In this document: positions 9,487 through 19,372 of the stretch, piece by piece
Position numbering within the stretch: the first letter of the stretch is position 1
How the letters are laid out: each line of letters opens with the position of its first letter
Assembly (NCBI GenBank): GCA_947311475.1
Contig: CAMZLK010000042.1
Span: 1-64,000 of the forward strand
DNA from: an uncultured Desulfocapsa sp.
GTDB taxonomy: Bacteria; Desulfobacterota; Desulfobulbia; Desulfobulbales; Desulfocapsaceae
DNA length: 64,000 nt
Direction of reading: 5' to 3'
Made by a program: the position numbers and the translations under genes
The notes under the pieces: generated by a model
What the model saw: only the letters and a program-made list of their open reading frames with translations
Told to the model about the DNA's origin: nothing
Databases searched by the model: none

Positions 9487-10359
9487 TCAGGTAATGCTCT
9501 TCTTATGCGATGGTAATAATATTTGTCCATTTTGAGCCTCTTTTTTCCACCAGATCATAGCCCAGCGCTGTGGAGTTGGCCGTTTCAGGATGAGTTCTCC
9601 GCTCCTGGTGGGTCTTGAGTTGGATGTAATATACTCTGTAAGCCTTTGTTCTTCGACACCTGTTAAATCCTTGAACATCCAACGGTAGGATTCAAGAGCT
9701 GCTTCCATATCGTTGAACCGTGTTTCCAGGCCAAGACTGATGATATTGATATTGGGGTGGATATTCATGGAATACAATGTGTTGATTGTGTAAATATAAT
9801 CCGGCCCTGAGCGAAAAGGTCTGTTAATTGCTTCAAAAGCAGCATTGTCAAAGGGCGTGGGGGTGATTCTGTCCACCACAAATACGGCGCGTTTTGCATA
9901 CTTGTTTAGTTTGGAAAGGGCTTCTTTAAGATTCTCCACACTGAGCGAACGGCAGGCGATGCAGATATCATGTTTTTTGATTTGTAATGCTTCCCAGTCG
10001 TCTTCCCAGGATCCAAGAACAGTTTGTATATTGGTTATTTTCTGTTTTTGGGCGCGATCACGTAATACTTCAAGCATGCCCTTGGAATAATCAAGGGCGG
10101 TAACTGATTTAACTAAACCTGCAAGGGGCAGGGAGAGAGTTCCGGGGCCTGAGCCACCATCAAGTATTGTGGTTTTAGAATCAAAAGGAATGTGTTGCAA
10201 CACGAGATCAACAAAGGGAGAAGTACTGTTTCTTTCAGCAAATGAGACTGCCTTGTTGTCCCAGTCAGCCGGGCCTTTGGGCGTCCATGATTTTTTTGCC
10301 CTTGCATTCTGCCAGAGTTCATGCCAGTCAAGATCATCGTAGGTTATTTGAGGATGCAT
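9487..10359 (-). CDS. Class I SAM-dependent methyltransferase
   Basis: ILDGGSGPGTLSLPLAGLVKSVTALDYSKGML; start chosen at MHPQITYDD, ORF extends to 10467. Confidence 0.75.
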   Translation of the reverse strand: MHPQITYDDLDWHELWQNARAKKSWTPKGPADWDNKAVSFAERNSTSPFVDLVLQHIPFDSKTTILDGGSGPGTLSLPLAGLVKSVTALDYSKGMLEVLRDRAQKQKITNIQTVLGSWEDDWEALQIKKHDICIACRSLSVENLKEALSKLNKYAKRAVFVVDRITPTPFDNAAFEAINRPFRSGPDYIYTINTLYSMNIHPNINIISLGLETRFNDMEAALESYRWMFKDLTGVEEQRLTEYITSNSRPTRSGELILKRPTPQRWAMIWWKKEAQNGQILLPSHKKSIT

Positions 10360-10650
10360 TTTATCCCTGCCTCTTCCGGTGTTTTGTCTTTGAGCAAAAA
10401 ATGATTTGACCAAAAGGGTAGCACAGGCAAATTGCTTCCGCAAGGCATTGCCGAAAATGTTTGACACAAGCTATTCAATATGGTTAATATTGTCTTTTTG
10501 TTGATTTTACGCCCTGCGAATAGTTGAGATTCAGTGGACAGGTTGTGCAGGGCAAAAAATATCCGGAACTACAGCGAATCTCTGTACATTTTATAATACC
10601 GGTTTTAGAAGTGATAAACCCGCAACAATTGCGGACAAGGAGTAAGGAAA

Positions 10651-10788
10651 ATGAGTAAACGTACCTTTCAACCCAGTAATATTAAACGTAAGCGTACCCA
10701 TGGATTCCGTTCAAGGATGTCTACCCGTGCCGGTCGTGCAATTTTAAATTCCCGTCGTGCAAAAGGACGTAAGCGTCTCTCTGCTTAA
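10651..10788 (+). CDS. rpmH: 50S ribosomal protein L34
   Basis: [45 protein letters not shown]; missing from the ORF track (45 aa). Confidence 0.98.
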   Translation: MSKRTFQPSNIKRKRTHGFRSRMSTRAGRAILNSRRAKGRKRLSA

Positions 10789-10794
10789 AATACA

Positions 10795-11127
10795 TTGCTT
10801 CAGTGTAAACTCCCGAAAACAGCCCTTCTTCGTAAAGGCCGGGAGTTTGACAAGGTATATAAGCTGGGAACGCGTTGGCACGGTAAAGGGTTCTCCCTGA
10901 TATTCTGTCCCAACGAACTGGGATTTAATAGAATTGGAATCAGTATTCATCGCAAACTGAAAGGGGCTGTGAAACGGAACAGAATTAAACGGATTATCCG
11001 TGAATCGTTTCGTTTGGAAAGATCCACTTATCCTGATTGTTCAGATATTATTTTTGCTGTTCGTCCCGATTTTTCTCTCAATTCTCCTGCTGAAATTACC
11101 TTCTCTGTGGCAAAATTTGAAATTTGA
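10795..11127 (+). CDS. rnpA: Ribonuclease P protein component (TTG start)
   Basis: LRKGREFDKVYKLG...RIGISIHRKLKGAVKRNRIKRIIRESFR, directly after rpmH. Confidence 0.93.
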   Translation: MLQCKLPKTALLRKGREFDKVYKLGTRWHGKGFSLIFCPNELGFNRIGISIHRKLKGAVKRNRIKRIIRESFRLERSTYPDCSDIIFAVRPDFSLNSPAEITFSVAKFEI

Positions 11128-11203
11128 AGCGACTTTTTTTAGTCGGGAAAGGCTGCCTGATGCATAACAGGATCAATCAATTGTATTCTTTTTCTCTTGT
11201 ATC

Positions 11204-11527
11204 ATGAAGATGCATCTGTGGATACAGAAAATTCCAATTGGATTGATCCGCGGCTACCGTTATCTTATTTCTCCCTTTCTCCCTCCAAGTTGTCGTTTTA
11301 CTCCCACCTGCTCCCGTTATGCAATTGAGGCCATTCAAGCCCATGGCACATTGCGGGGTCTTTTTCTCGCCTGTGGTCGAATTTTTCGCTGTCACCCTTT
11401 CTGCGATGGGGGATATGACCCTGTTCCGCCAGTACACGGAGACGAATGTGGGTGTCACAACAAGAGTAAAGACTCAAAATACAGCATCAATAAAACGTGT
11501 GATAATCAATCGGGCGTTATTTCTTAA
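11204..11527 (+). CDS. yidD: Membrane protein insertion efficiency factor YidD
   Basis: [36 protein letters not shown]. Confidence 0.93.
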   Translation: MKMHLWIQKIPIGLIRGYRYLISPFLPPSCRFTPTCSRYAIEAIQAHGTLRGLFLACGRIFRCHPFCDGGYDPVPPVHGDECGCHNKSKDSKYSINKTCDNQSGVIS

Positions 11528-11539
11528 CATGGTATAATC

Positions 11540-13201
11540 ATGGATATTTACAGAACATTTTTAGCAATTATTATTTCCTTTCTCATTCTTATTGGATACC
11601 AGTATTTTTTTGTAGGATTTGGTCCTGTGGAAGTACCGGTTGAGGATGGAGTTGCCCAGACAGAAACTGTGGTTACTGACCCACCGGTTCAAGAAAAAGT
11701 CGAGGCAGCAGAAATTACGGTTGCACCGGTAGCGCAATCTGAAACCGAAAAAAACATGGTTCGTCCAGACAGAGAGGCCAGGACAGTCGTTGTGGAAACT
11801 GATCTTTATACGGCTTCGTTAAGTGAGGATGGCGGTTCCATTCAGAGTTTTGTCTTGAAAGATTACAAGGAGACTTCAGATGCTGATTCTCCTGGCATGC
11901 AGATGGTGAAAGTTGATGGTAAGGATGGTTTTCCCCTGGAGTTTTCCTGGGGAAGTGTGGTTCCTAATGCCACTTTTTATGATGCAGGTGGAAGAGACGT
12001 CACTTTTCAGGGGAATAGTGGAACGTTGACTATGACCGGGGTTGGAAACGGTCTGAAGATAGAGCGAAATTACACCTTCTCCAAAGACAGTTACCTGATG
12101 GAACTGAATATTAAAGTAAAAAATGTTTCCGAAGGTGTTTTGCAGGGTGCCGCTGCATTGCAGCAATCCAACCTTCCATTCAGTGCGTCAAAGACCATAA
12201 GTAGTCGTATTTTTATTGGTCCCGCATACTATCTGGATGACTCTCTCACTGAGGTGGGTTCCGACGATTATGAAAAAGGGCCAAGCACTGTTACTGGTCA
12301 GATGGATTGGGCTGGTTATGAAGGGACATATTTTATTTGTGCTGTTCTTCCCCAGAATGGCAGTTCAACATCCCTGACAATGGCTTCCTTTGGTGAAAAA
12401 GGTGTGAAAATGCAGATGAACAGCACACTTGATACTTTGCAGCCAGGAGAGGTAAAGGTTTACAGTTATAAGCTCTTTTTTGGCCCCAAAAAGCTTGACA
12501 TCTTAAAAGCCTCTGGCTCAAATTTGAATAAAGCCGTGAATTTTGGCTGGTTTGATGTGATTGCACAACCCACCCTTGTTATGCTCAATTTCTTTCACGG
12601 AATTTTTAAGAATTATGGTATTGCCATAATTCTGGTAACCATACTTTTTAAGGCAGTTTTCTGGCCGATTACCCAAAAGGGTTTGAAGTCTATGAAAAAC
12701 ATGCAGAAACTGCAGCCGAAGATGGTGAAGCTCAAAGCAAAGTATAAAGATGATCCTGCCAAGATGAACCAGGAAGTGATGAACCTGTATAAGACTTACA
12801 AGGTGAATCCGCTGGGTGGTTGTCTTCCCATGGTATTGCAGATTCCGGTTTTCTTTGCCTTGTATAAGGTTTTACTCATGTGTATTGAGTTGCGTCATGC
12901 GCCCTTTATGCTCTGGATAACAGATCTTTCTGCACCGGATCGTCTATCCATTGGTTTTGATATTCCCTATGTCGGAGGTATCCCGGTATTAACTCTCCTT
13001 ATGGGAGGATCCATGTGGCTGCAACAGAAAATGACTCCGACCACTGCAGATCCCACCCAGGCCAAGATTATGATGTTTCTGCCCGTATTGTTTACCTTCA
13101 TGTTTGTAAATTTCGCATCAGGTTTGGTTCTTTACTGGTTTGTTAACAACCTGCTCGCAATTTTTCAGCAGCAAATGATTAATCGTCAGAAGAAGGCTTA
13201 A
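11540..13201 (+). CDS. yidC: Membrane protein insertase YidC
   Basis: N-terminal TM plus periplasmic domain, C-terminal KMNQEVMNLYKTYKVNPLGGCLPMVLQIPVFFALYKVL. Confidence 0.96.
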   Translation: MDIYRTFLAIIISFLILIGYQYFFVGFGPVEVPVEDGVAQTETVVTDPPVQEKVEAAEITVAPVAQSETEKNMVRPDREARTVVVETDLYTASLSEDGGSIQSFVLKDYKETSDADSPGMQMVKVDGKDGFPLEFSWGSVVPNATFYDAGGRDVTFQGNSGTLTMTGVGNGLKIERNYTFSKDSYLMELNIKVKNVSEGVLQGAAALQQSNLPFSASKTISSRIFIGPAYYLDDSLTEVGSDDYEKGPSTVTGQMDWAGYEGTYFICAVLPQNGSSTSLTMASFGEKGVKMQMNSTLDTLQPGEVKVYSYKLFFGPKKLDILKASGSNLNKAVNFGWFDVIAQPTLVMLNFFHGIFKNYGIAIILVTILFKAVFWPITQKGLKSMKNMQKLQPKMVKLKAKYKDDPAKMNQEVMNLYKTYKVNPLGGCLPMVLQIPVFFALYKVLLMCIELRHAPFMLWITDLSAPDRLSIGFDIPYVGGIPVLTLLMGGSMWLQQKMTPTTADPTQAKIMMFLPVLFTFMFVNFASGLVLYWFVNNLLAIFQQQMINRQKKA

Positions 13202-13216
13202 CCCCCAATTAAAGTC

Positions 13217-13261
13217 GGATTGGAAAACCTGAAGCCCACGTCTCTGTAGGTTTTCCAATCC
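13217..13261 (+). other. Perfect 14-bp hairpin between yidC and jag
   Basis: GGATTGGAAAACCT (13217-13230) / AGGTTTTCCAATCC (13248-13261). Confidence 0.8.
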
Positions 13262-13293
13262 TGACGATCTCCGGAAGGATGGAATAACAAAAA

Positions 13294-14208
13294 ATGTCTT
13301 CAGCAAAAATGGATTTCTACGCTAAAGAAGTAATGGATGCCATTAAAAAGGCCTGTGATACTTTTAAGGTGGCCCAGGAGGAACTGGTAATAGAAGTTGT
13401 GGATACCGGTTCCATGGGGATTTTTGGTCTTATTCGAAAAAAAGCACATATCAGGGCATATGTAAAAGGTCTTGAAACTGATGATGTTGTGGAGAAGCCA
13501 AAACCTAAAAAGAAAAAAGCTGTGGCCAAGCCGAAATCTCCCAAAGTTGATACGTTAAAAGAAGAAAAATCGTCTGCACCTGTTGCTGAGGTAGCAGAGA
13601 AGGCGGCACCTGAAAAAGAGAAGGTTAAAGGCAAACCTCGTCCACCACGAAGAGAGACAGTCGAGATAAGGCCCGAGAGTGTGGAACTTGTGCGGCAGCA
13701 ATTGGAAGAGCTTCTCACGCACATGGGCTTTCCATCTACTGTGACGGCTGAACTCGATGGTGGTACAATCCGATGTAAAGTTGGTGCAGAACACGAAGAT
13801 GCGCTCACCGAGCAGGAAGGAAAAATTATTGATTCCCTCCAGTATCTTTTAAGAAAACTTGCAGCCAGAAAAGTTGAAGAAAAAATTCGGCTCTCCATCG
13901 ATATTGGCCAGTTTCGTGAAAAACGAAAAGTTGAATTGCTTGCACGCGCCAAAGAACTCGCCGAACTTGTAAAAGCTGATGGAAAGACACAAGCCATTCC
14001 GCCCTTGAATCCATCAGAAAGACGAGTTGTTCATGTTGCCTTACAGGATGACAAGGAAATACGTTCTCGCAGCGTTGGAGATGGCTTGTTCAAAAAAATA
14101 CTCATCTATAAGCCTGGAAAAGGGAAAAAATCTGGAACGAATAAACGTGGTGGTCGAGGACGGCGTGGAAGACCCGCCAAAAAGCCTCAGAATAAAACGG
14201 AATCATAA
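13294..14208 (+). CDS. jag: Jag/KhpB RNA-binding protein (Jag-N, KH, R3H)
   Basis: Jag-N YAKEVMDAIKKACDTFKVAQEEL, C-terminal R3H PLNPSERRVVHVALQDDKEIRSRSVGDG; long charged linker. Confidence 0.9.
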   Translation: MSSAKMDFYAKEVMDAIKKACDTFKVAQEELVIEVVDTGSMGIFGLIRKKAHIRAYVKGLETDDVVEKPKPKKKKAVAKPKSPKVDTLKEEKSSAPVAEVAEKAAPEKEKVKGKPRPPRRETVEIRPESVELVRQQLEELLTHMGFPSTVTAELDGGTIRCKVGAEHEDALTEQEGKIIDSLQYLLRKLAARKVEEKIRLSIDIGQFREKRKVELLARAKELAELVKADGKTQAIPPLNPSERRVVHVALQDDKEIRSRSVGDGLFKKILIYKPGKGKKSGTNKRGGRGRRGRPAKKPQNKTES

Positions 14209-14220
14209 TTCATAAGCGGT

Positions 14221-15615
14221 ATGGAAATCATGGATATCGGTGATACCATTGCTGCTATTTCAACTCCACCAGGATCTGGTGGAATTGGAATTGTTCGCAT
14301 GAGTGGTGCACAGTCTCTTGCACATCTCCAAACAATTTTTCATCCCCAGGGGAAGCGTTGCGCCTTTGAAAGCCACCGTCTTTATTATGGACGTGTGGTT
14401 CACCCGGATACCAACAAAACTCTCGATGAAGTGCTTGCTGTGTTTATGGCGGCACCCAAAACCTATACACGTGAGGATGTGGTTGAAATTCATTGTCACG
14501 GAAATATTCTTGTATTGCAGTCCATTCTGGAACTGCTTCTTTCTTTAGGTGTTCGTCTCGCTGATCCTGGCGAATTCACAAAGCTTGCATACTTAAACGG
14601 TAGAATAGATCTCACCAGGGCAGAAGCTGTAATCGACATTCTTTCGGCCAGAACCCGTAAGGGGATGGAGATGGCTCTTGGGCAGCTTGGTGGTAATTTG
14701 TATGAACAGGTCGATTCCATTCGTTCTTCTCTTGTTCATATGCGTGCAACTGTTGAAGTTGCCATTGATTTTCCCGATGAAGATATTGAAATTATAAACT
14801 ATTCATCCCTTATTCAACGGGTACAAAAAGATGTTTTGGATCCCCTTGAACGTTTACTTTGTCAGGCCGAAGAGGGAAAGATCTATCGTGATGGAATATC
14901 TGTAGTGATTGTTGGACTGCCAAATGTTGGAAAATCCAGTCTCTTGAACACGTTGCTTCAGGAAGAACGTGCGCTCGTTACCGCAATCCCTGGTACTACT
15001 CGTGACACCATTGAAGAGTATCTTGATATTCAAGGTGTCCCTGTTCGAATTGTTGATACTGCCGGTATCAGACAGGGCGCCGATGAAGTTGAAAAGATGG
15101 GAATTGAGCGTGCCAGAAAACAGATTGATCAGGCTGATCTCGTTCTTTTTATGCTCGATTCACACAGGGGGATTCAGGCAGAGGATAAACAGTTGTTTGA
15201 AACGGTAAATCATAAACCCTTGCTTCTTCTTTCCAATAAAAGTGATCTGGTTTCCGGAAACATTGAAATTGTAAAGCTTGGATTAAAGGATACAACACTT
15301 CCATGTCTACGAATTTCTGCCAAGCATCAGGAGGGTATTGGAGAATTGAAAAGCGCTATCTTCAAAACTGTCGTCGGAGAGAGGAATCAGTGGCAGGAAG
15401 AGGGGTGTGCACCAAACGTAAGACATAGGGCGTCTCTTAGTGGAGCCAAAGAAGCAGCGCTTAGACTGGAGCAGGGCTTGAAATTGAAAAATACAAGTGA
15501 TCTTCTGGCGATTGATCTTCAGGATTGTCTGGCAGAGCTGGACGCTATAGTGGGTATAACCACAACAGAAGATGTTTTAGACGTTATTTTTGAGCAGTTT
15601 TGTCTAGGGAAGTGA
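14221..15615 (+). CDS. mnmE: tRNA modification GTPase MnmE
   Basis: DTIAAISTPPGSGGIGIVRMSG, GLPNVGKSSLLNTLL, C-terminal FEQFCLGK. Confidence 0.97.
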   Translation: MEIMDIGDTIAAISTPPGSGGIGIVRMSGAQSLAHLQTIFHPQGKRCAFESHRLYYGRVVHPDTNKTLDEVLAVFMAAPKTYTREDVVEIHCHGNILVLQSILELLLSLGVRLADPGEFTKLAYLNGRIDLTRAEAVIDILSARTRKGMEMALGQLGGNLYEQVDSIRSSLVHMRATVEVAIDFPDEDIEIINYSSLIQRVQKDVLDPLERLLCQAEEGKIYRDGISVVIVGLPNVGKSSLLNTLLQEERALVTAIPGTTRDTIEEYLDIQGVPVRIVDTAGIRQGADEVEKMGIERARKQIDQADLVLFMLDSHRGIQAEDKQLFETVNHKPLLLLSNKSDLVSGNIEIVKLGLKDTTLPCLRISAKHQEGIGELKSAIFKTVVGERNQWQEEGCAPNVRHRASLSGAKEAALRLEQGLKLKNTSDLLAIDLQDCLAELDAIVGITTTEDVLDVIFEQFCLGK

Positions 15616-15683
15616 CTTGCAAACACCGTTTCTGCTTGGGCCTGCGGGCTGACTAAAGGAATCAATTCGCGTAAAAACAAGTC

Positions 15684-15720
15684 GGTGAGCTTTTAAATTG
15701 AGATTATTTAAAAGCTCACC
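15684..15720. terminator. Perfect 15-bp hairpin between converging mnmE and lipoprotein genes
   Basis: GGTGAGCTTTTAAAT tgagatt ATTTAAAAGCTCACC; weak T-tract only on the minus side. Confidence 0.5.
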
Positions 15721-15745
15721 AGATAAGAGAAGGCTGGGGAATCTC

Positions 15746-16276
15746 CTAACAACCTTCTATTTTGTTTTTTGTTGTATCGATGGCATCGCTGGCTTTAACC
15801 TTTACGTTTTCTACTGCTTCAGCAGCTTTGGCAGTTGCGGAATCGGTCATTTCGCTCGTTTTAGCTTTTGCTGCGTCTGTCAACTCTCCAGCTTTGTTTT
15901 TGGCAGTATCAACCAATGCGTTGGTTTTCTCTTTGACTGCTGTTACTGCCTCATCGGTCTTGGCTTTAGCGGAATCGACTAATTCAGAGGCTTTTTTACT
16001 TGTGGCCTCAGGCATCTTCTCGGTCTTTTCTGCAACCGCTGTTATTGCCCCATCAACCTTCTCCTTAGCTGTGTCCAGTACCGCATTGGTTTTTTCTTTT
16101 GCAGCAGTTATCATAGCATCAGCTTTTTCTTTGGTGGCCGCAACTGTTTCAGTCAATTTATCAGTTATATCTTTCTTTGTGTCACTGGCTTCTTGTTTGA
16201 CCTCATCGCTACTACACCCATAAGAAATACCGAGTAATACTCCCATGAAAATAATTATAGATAGTTTTCGTACCAT
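15746..16276 (-). CDS. Putative lipoprotein made of tandem 11-residue LEA/apolipoprotein-like repeats
   Basis: MVRKLSIIIFMGVLLGISYGCSS then KEKADAMITAA/KEKTNAVLDTA/KEKVDGAITAV... about 11 undecads; start at 16276. Confidence 0.75.
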   Translation of the reverse strand: MVRKLSIIIFMGVLLGISYGCSSDEVKQEASDTKKDITDKLTETVAATKEKADAMITAAKEKTNAVLDTAKEKVDGAITAVAEKTEKMPEATSKKASELVDSAKAKTDEAVTAVKEKTNALVDTAKNKAGELTDAAKAKTSEMTDSATAKAAEAVENVKVKASDAIDTTKNKIEGC

Positions 16277-16426
16277 GTGCGTGCTCCCTTTTAAAATTTT
16301 TGTAAATGTATAATACAGTAGCTCAAATTGATTGAATAAATAAAAATAAATCAATTAATACTAGCAAATAGCTTAGTCCAGCTTGTAGTAAAAACAAGTA
16401 CAAAATAAGTTTTTGTTATGGGATGC

Positions 16427-17086
16427 TTAGTCTCGTGTAAGAAGTAATATTTCCTTGATCAAGCGGTTGCTTTCTTCGCTTATTTGATCCACCCGCGAAT
16501 CCAGCATATAGCAGGGAGCGGTTACAATTTTATGCTCTTTATCCACGACAATCTCTCCTGCAATTGTTGTGGTGTGGCATGCGTTCATTGCTTCAATATT
16601 GGAGATGGCAGTTGGGCTCTGGCCAATTGTTATCATTACATGGTCTAGAATTCGTGCAAGGATCATTGGAGCAATGCACAGAGCACCGATGGGCTTTTTT
16701 TGTTCGAACATATTGAAGATCGCTTTCTGAACACCTTCATTTACCGTACAGTCAGATCCATCAAAAGCATAGCTGGAAAGATTCTTTGCTGCTCCAAATC
16801 CTCCTGGAATAACCAGGGCATCATGGGAAGTGGCTTGAAAATCCGCAAGATCAAGTATTCTCCCCCTTGCAATTCTGGCTGATTCAATGAGTACATTTCG
16901 CTGCTCGTTCATTTCCTTACCATTTATATGGTTCAGAACATGATGCTGAAGAATATTAGGGGCATAACACTGATACTCTGCGCCGTTTGTATGGATAGCC
17001 AGAAGAGTTAGTGTTGCCTCGTGGATTTCAGAGCCATCCTGATTACCACAACCTGAAAGGATGACAGCAATTGATTTCTTTCGCAA
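16427..17086 (-). CDS. elbB: ElbB-like isoprenoid biosynthesis glyoxalase (DJ-1/PfpI family)
   Basis: IAVILSGCGNQDGSEIHEATLTLLAIHTNGAEYQCYAPN...GALCIAPMILARI. Confidence 0.9.
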   Translation of the reverse strand: MRKKSIAVILSGCGNQDGSEIHEATLTLLAIHTNGAEYQCYAPNILQHHVLNHINGKEMNEQRNVLIESARIARGRILDLADFQATSHDALVIPGGFGAAKNLSSYAFDGSDCTVNEGVQKAIFNMFEQKKPIGALCIAPMILARILDHVMITIGQSPTAISNIEAMNACHTTTIAGEIVVDKEHKIVTAPCYMLDSRVDQISEESNRLIKEILLLTRD

Positions 17087-17094
17087 AGCGTACC

Positions 17095-17619
17095 TCAGAG
17101 GCTAAGGTGATAAATTGAAGGGAGGTTACGATATTGTTCATTATAATCCAAGCCGTAACCGATGAGAAATCCTTGTGAAATGGAAAATCCTGTGTAATCG
17201 ATCTGAATTTGATGCTCACGCCTTTCTGATTTGTCAATCAATGAACAGATGCGAACAGAAGTTGCACCCTGCTCGCTAAAATGTTTGGCAAGCCACTGCA
17301 TGGTAAGCCCTGTGTCGATAATATCTTCCACCAGTAAAATATGAACGTTTTCCACCGGATGGTTTGGGCTGGCCAGCAAAGTAATTGTACCAGATGAGAA
17401 GTCGCTGCTGCCGTAAGATGAAACTTGAATAAAGTCGGTGACAAGCGGCAGGTCAATCTCTCGAACAAGGTCAGACATAAACACGAAAGCCCCTTTCAGA
17501 ACACCAATAACCACAAGTTTTTTACCCATGTAATCTTTTGATATTGTTTTACCTAGTTCCTGGACACGCTTTTGAATGGTCTCGCGGTCCAGCACGATTT
17601 CTTTATTTGAATGGTTCAT
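17095..17619 (-). CDS. hpt: Hypoxanthine phosphoribosyltransferase
   Basis: VVIGVLKGAFVFMSDLVREIDLPLVTDFIQVSSYG...LLVEDIIDTGLT. Confidence 0.93.
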   Translation of the reverse strand: MNHSNKEIVLDRETIQKRVQELGKTISKDYMGKKLVVIGVLKGAFVFMSDLVREIDLPLVTDFIQVSSYGSSDFSSGTITLLASPNHPVENVHILLVEDIIDTGLTMQWLAKHFSEQGATSVRICSLIDKSERREHQIQIDYTGFSISQGFLIGYGLDYNEQYRNLPSIYHLSL

Positions 17620-17648
17620 AGTGTATAATAAGGTGAAAAGTTAATAGT

Positions 17649-17803
17649 GATGACGTCGTAAAAACTCTTCACCTGCTTCGTTGCTGCATTTTTTGTTTAA
17701 TTACGACGTACCCTAGTGCGCCGAAATCAAACAAAAAATACGCGCCTCGCATCTGAAGTTTTTTACTTAGCCATCTCTCAATTGACCTTTTTACGAGGTC
17801 ATC
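17649..17803 (+). repeat. Repeat family A copy A3 (155 bp)
   Basis: Flanked by AATAGT at 17643-17648 and 17804-17809. Confidence 0.9.
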
Positions 17804-17809
17804 AATAGT

Positions 17810-17894
17810 GATAAACTTGTAAAAAGGCTAACGTCCCGATGGCTAAGCAAAAAATGTGGCAACGAAGCAGATGAAGAATTTTTACAACGCCATC
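17810..17894 (-). repeat. Repeat family A copy A4, short 85-bp form, opposite orientation to A3
   Basis: GATAAACTTGTAAAAAGGCTAACG...ACAACGCCATC; shares AATAGT with A3 and has AATAGT at 17895-17900. Confidence 0.88.
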
Positions 17895-18131
17895 AATAGT
17901 GCATTTGCAATACAGAGAATTATGGTGTCACTATTCTGTACCTTCCCGGCAAAGTCAAGAGAAAGAACGGGAATAGTGGCCCTCTTGAAACATGAGCCAG
18001 GCAAGTTTCATTTTGTTGACAAAATACTCCTCTTCAAGTAAAACATAAATTTCATTTATGGAACATATCAATAAACGTGGTGGTGAGATGTTAACCATCG
18101 CTTGAACCTTTAAACAAGTTAAGAGTTAATC

Positions 18132-18695
18132 ATGGGAAAGTCATCTACTTCACTTAATTCAGCATTTAACGGAGAAGTTACGTCTCTTCCAGGCGGTGAA
18201 CATCTCAATAGTTGTTTTTCCTGCGGAGCTTGCAGTGGGATATGTCCTGTTTCGCAGGCTATTCCTGAATTTGATCCGCGAAAAATTATTCATATGATCC
18301 GCATGGGCATGAAGGAGCGTCTGCTCACTTCTGATCTGCTCTGGTATTGTTCCGGTTGCAGATCCTGCGTTTTTGTCTGTCCGCAGGATGTGAGCTTTGC
18401 CGATATTATGGGTGCCGTGAGTAAGCTGGCTTTGAAAGAAGGGTATGTAACTGAAGAAGAGCTGATTGAAAAAGGAAAGGCTGCCAAGGTTGAGCGTGAT
18501 CTTTGTGTGGCTTGTCTTACCTGTGTTCGCACCTGCCCCTGGGAAATCCCCAAAATAGATAAATTGGGTGTGGCTACCATCGATGTGGAAGAGTGCCGGG
18601 CCTGTGGTATCTGTGTGGAAGAATGCCCTGCCAACGCAATCACCTTGACTGAATCTCAGGATGAACTGCTTATCGCCGCCTGTGGTCTTAAATAA
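18132..18695 (+). CDS. HdrC-like / 4Fe-4S ferredoxin protein
   Basis: HdrC-type CFSCGACSGICP and CSGCRSCVFVCPQ plus ferredoxin CVACLTCVRTCP, CRACGICVEECP. Confidence 0.85.
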   Translation: MGKSSTSLNSAFNGEVTSLPGGEHLNSCFSCGACSGICPVSQAIPEFDPRKIIHMIRMGMKERLLTSDLLWYCSGCRSCVFVCPQDVSFADIMGAVSKLALKEGYVTEEELIEKGKAAKVERDLCVACLTCVRTCPWEIPKIDKLGVATIDVEECRACGICVEECPANAITLTESQDELLIAACGLK

Positions 18696-18707
18696 GATTT
18701 CTTTTTT

Positions 18708-18792
18708 GACAAACTCGTAAAAAGGTTGAGATACCGATGGCTAAGTAAAAAATATAGCAACGAAGCAGATGAAGAATTTTTACGACGCCATC
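18708..18792 (-). repeat. Repeat family A copy A5, short 85-bp form
   Basis: GACAAACTCGTAAAAAGG...ACGACGCCATC; flanking TTTTTT on both sides. Confidence 0.85.
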
Positions 18793-18797
18793 TTTTT

Positions 18798-18933
18798 TTA
18801 GTACCTTATCCCTGGAAAACTGTAATAAAAACCAGAAAATCGAAGTGTTTCAAGCTTAAATTATCAGCATAAGCAACAGATAGCGAACGAAGAGAGACCT
18901 TCGAGGCACTTACTTGCGGTTTATCCGCGTTAG
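18798..18933 (+). repeat. Repeat family B copy B3
   Basis: TTAGTACCTTATCCC...GAGGCACTTACTTGCGGTTTATCCGCGTTAG. Confidence 0.85.
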
Positions 18934-18954
18934 AACACAAAGAAGAGGATAGAG

Positions 18955-19368
18955 ATGAGTTTTGATCCTGCTATAACTTTATTCAGCTGTCATTATACCT
19001 CTCAGCAGAGTTGTGCTGAAGAGGGAAGTGAACTGGAACAGCTGGGTTTTCCAGCGAGTATTAATCTGATCAGGGTACCCTGTACCGGAAAGTTGCAGGT
19101 AACAACGTTACTGCAGGCCTTTGAAGATGGTGCTGATGGCGTTTATGTTGTCGGTTGCCCGGTAGAAGGGTGTCATAATGTGAAAGGCAGTTTACGGGCG
19201 GCAAAACGGGTTGATTCCGTTCGTGATGCCCTTGAAGAGCTTGGTGTGGAAGGTGGGCGAGTTCAAATGTATCATCTTCCTCGTGGATTGCATCCTGAAT
19301 TTGTTGCTAAGGGCAAAGAGATGGACAGTAGAATTCGAGATCTTGGCCCAAGTCCGTTTAAAAATTAA
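18955..19368 (+). CDS. MvhD/FlpD-type hydrogenase iron-sulfur subunit
   Basis: VPCTGKLQVTTLLQAFEDGADGVYVVGCPVEGCHNVKGSLRAAKRV. Confidence 0.88.
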   Translation: MSFDPAITLFSCHYTSQQSCAEEGSELEQLGFPASINLIRVPCTGKLQVTTLLQAFEDGADGVYVVGCPVEGCHNVKGSLRAAKRVDSVRDALEELGVEGGRVQMYHLPRGLHPEFVAKGKEMDSRIRDLGPSPFKN

Positions 19369-19372
19369 AGTT

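Noticed and set aside
13317-13997. 226-aa minus-strand ORF
   Set aside because: Antisense of jag; Ser-rich complement of a Lys/Glu-rich coding sequence.
15762-16223. 153-aa plus-strand ORF
   Set aside because: Antisense of the undecad lipoprotein; its apparent regularity mirrors the repeat on the other strand.
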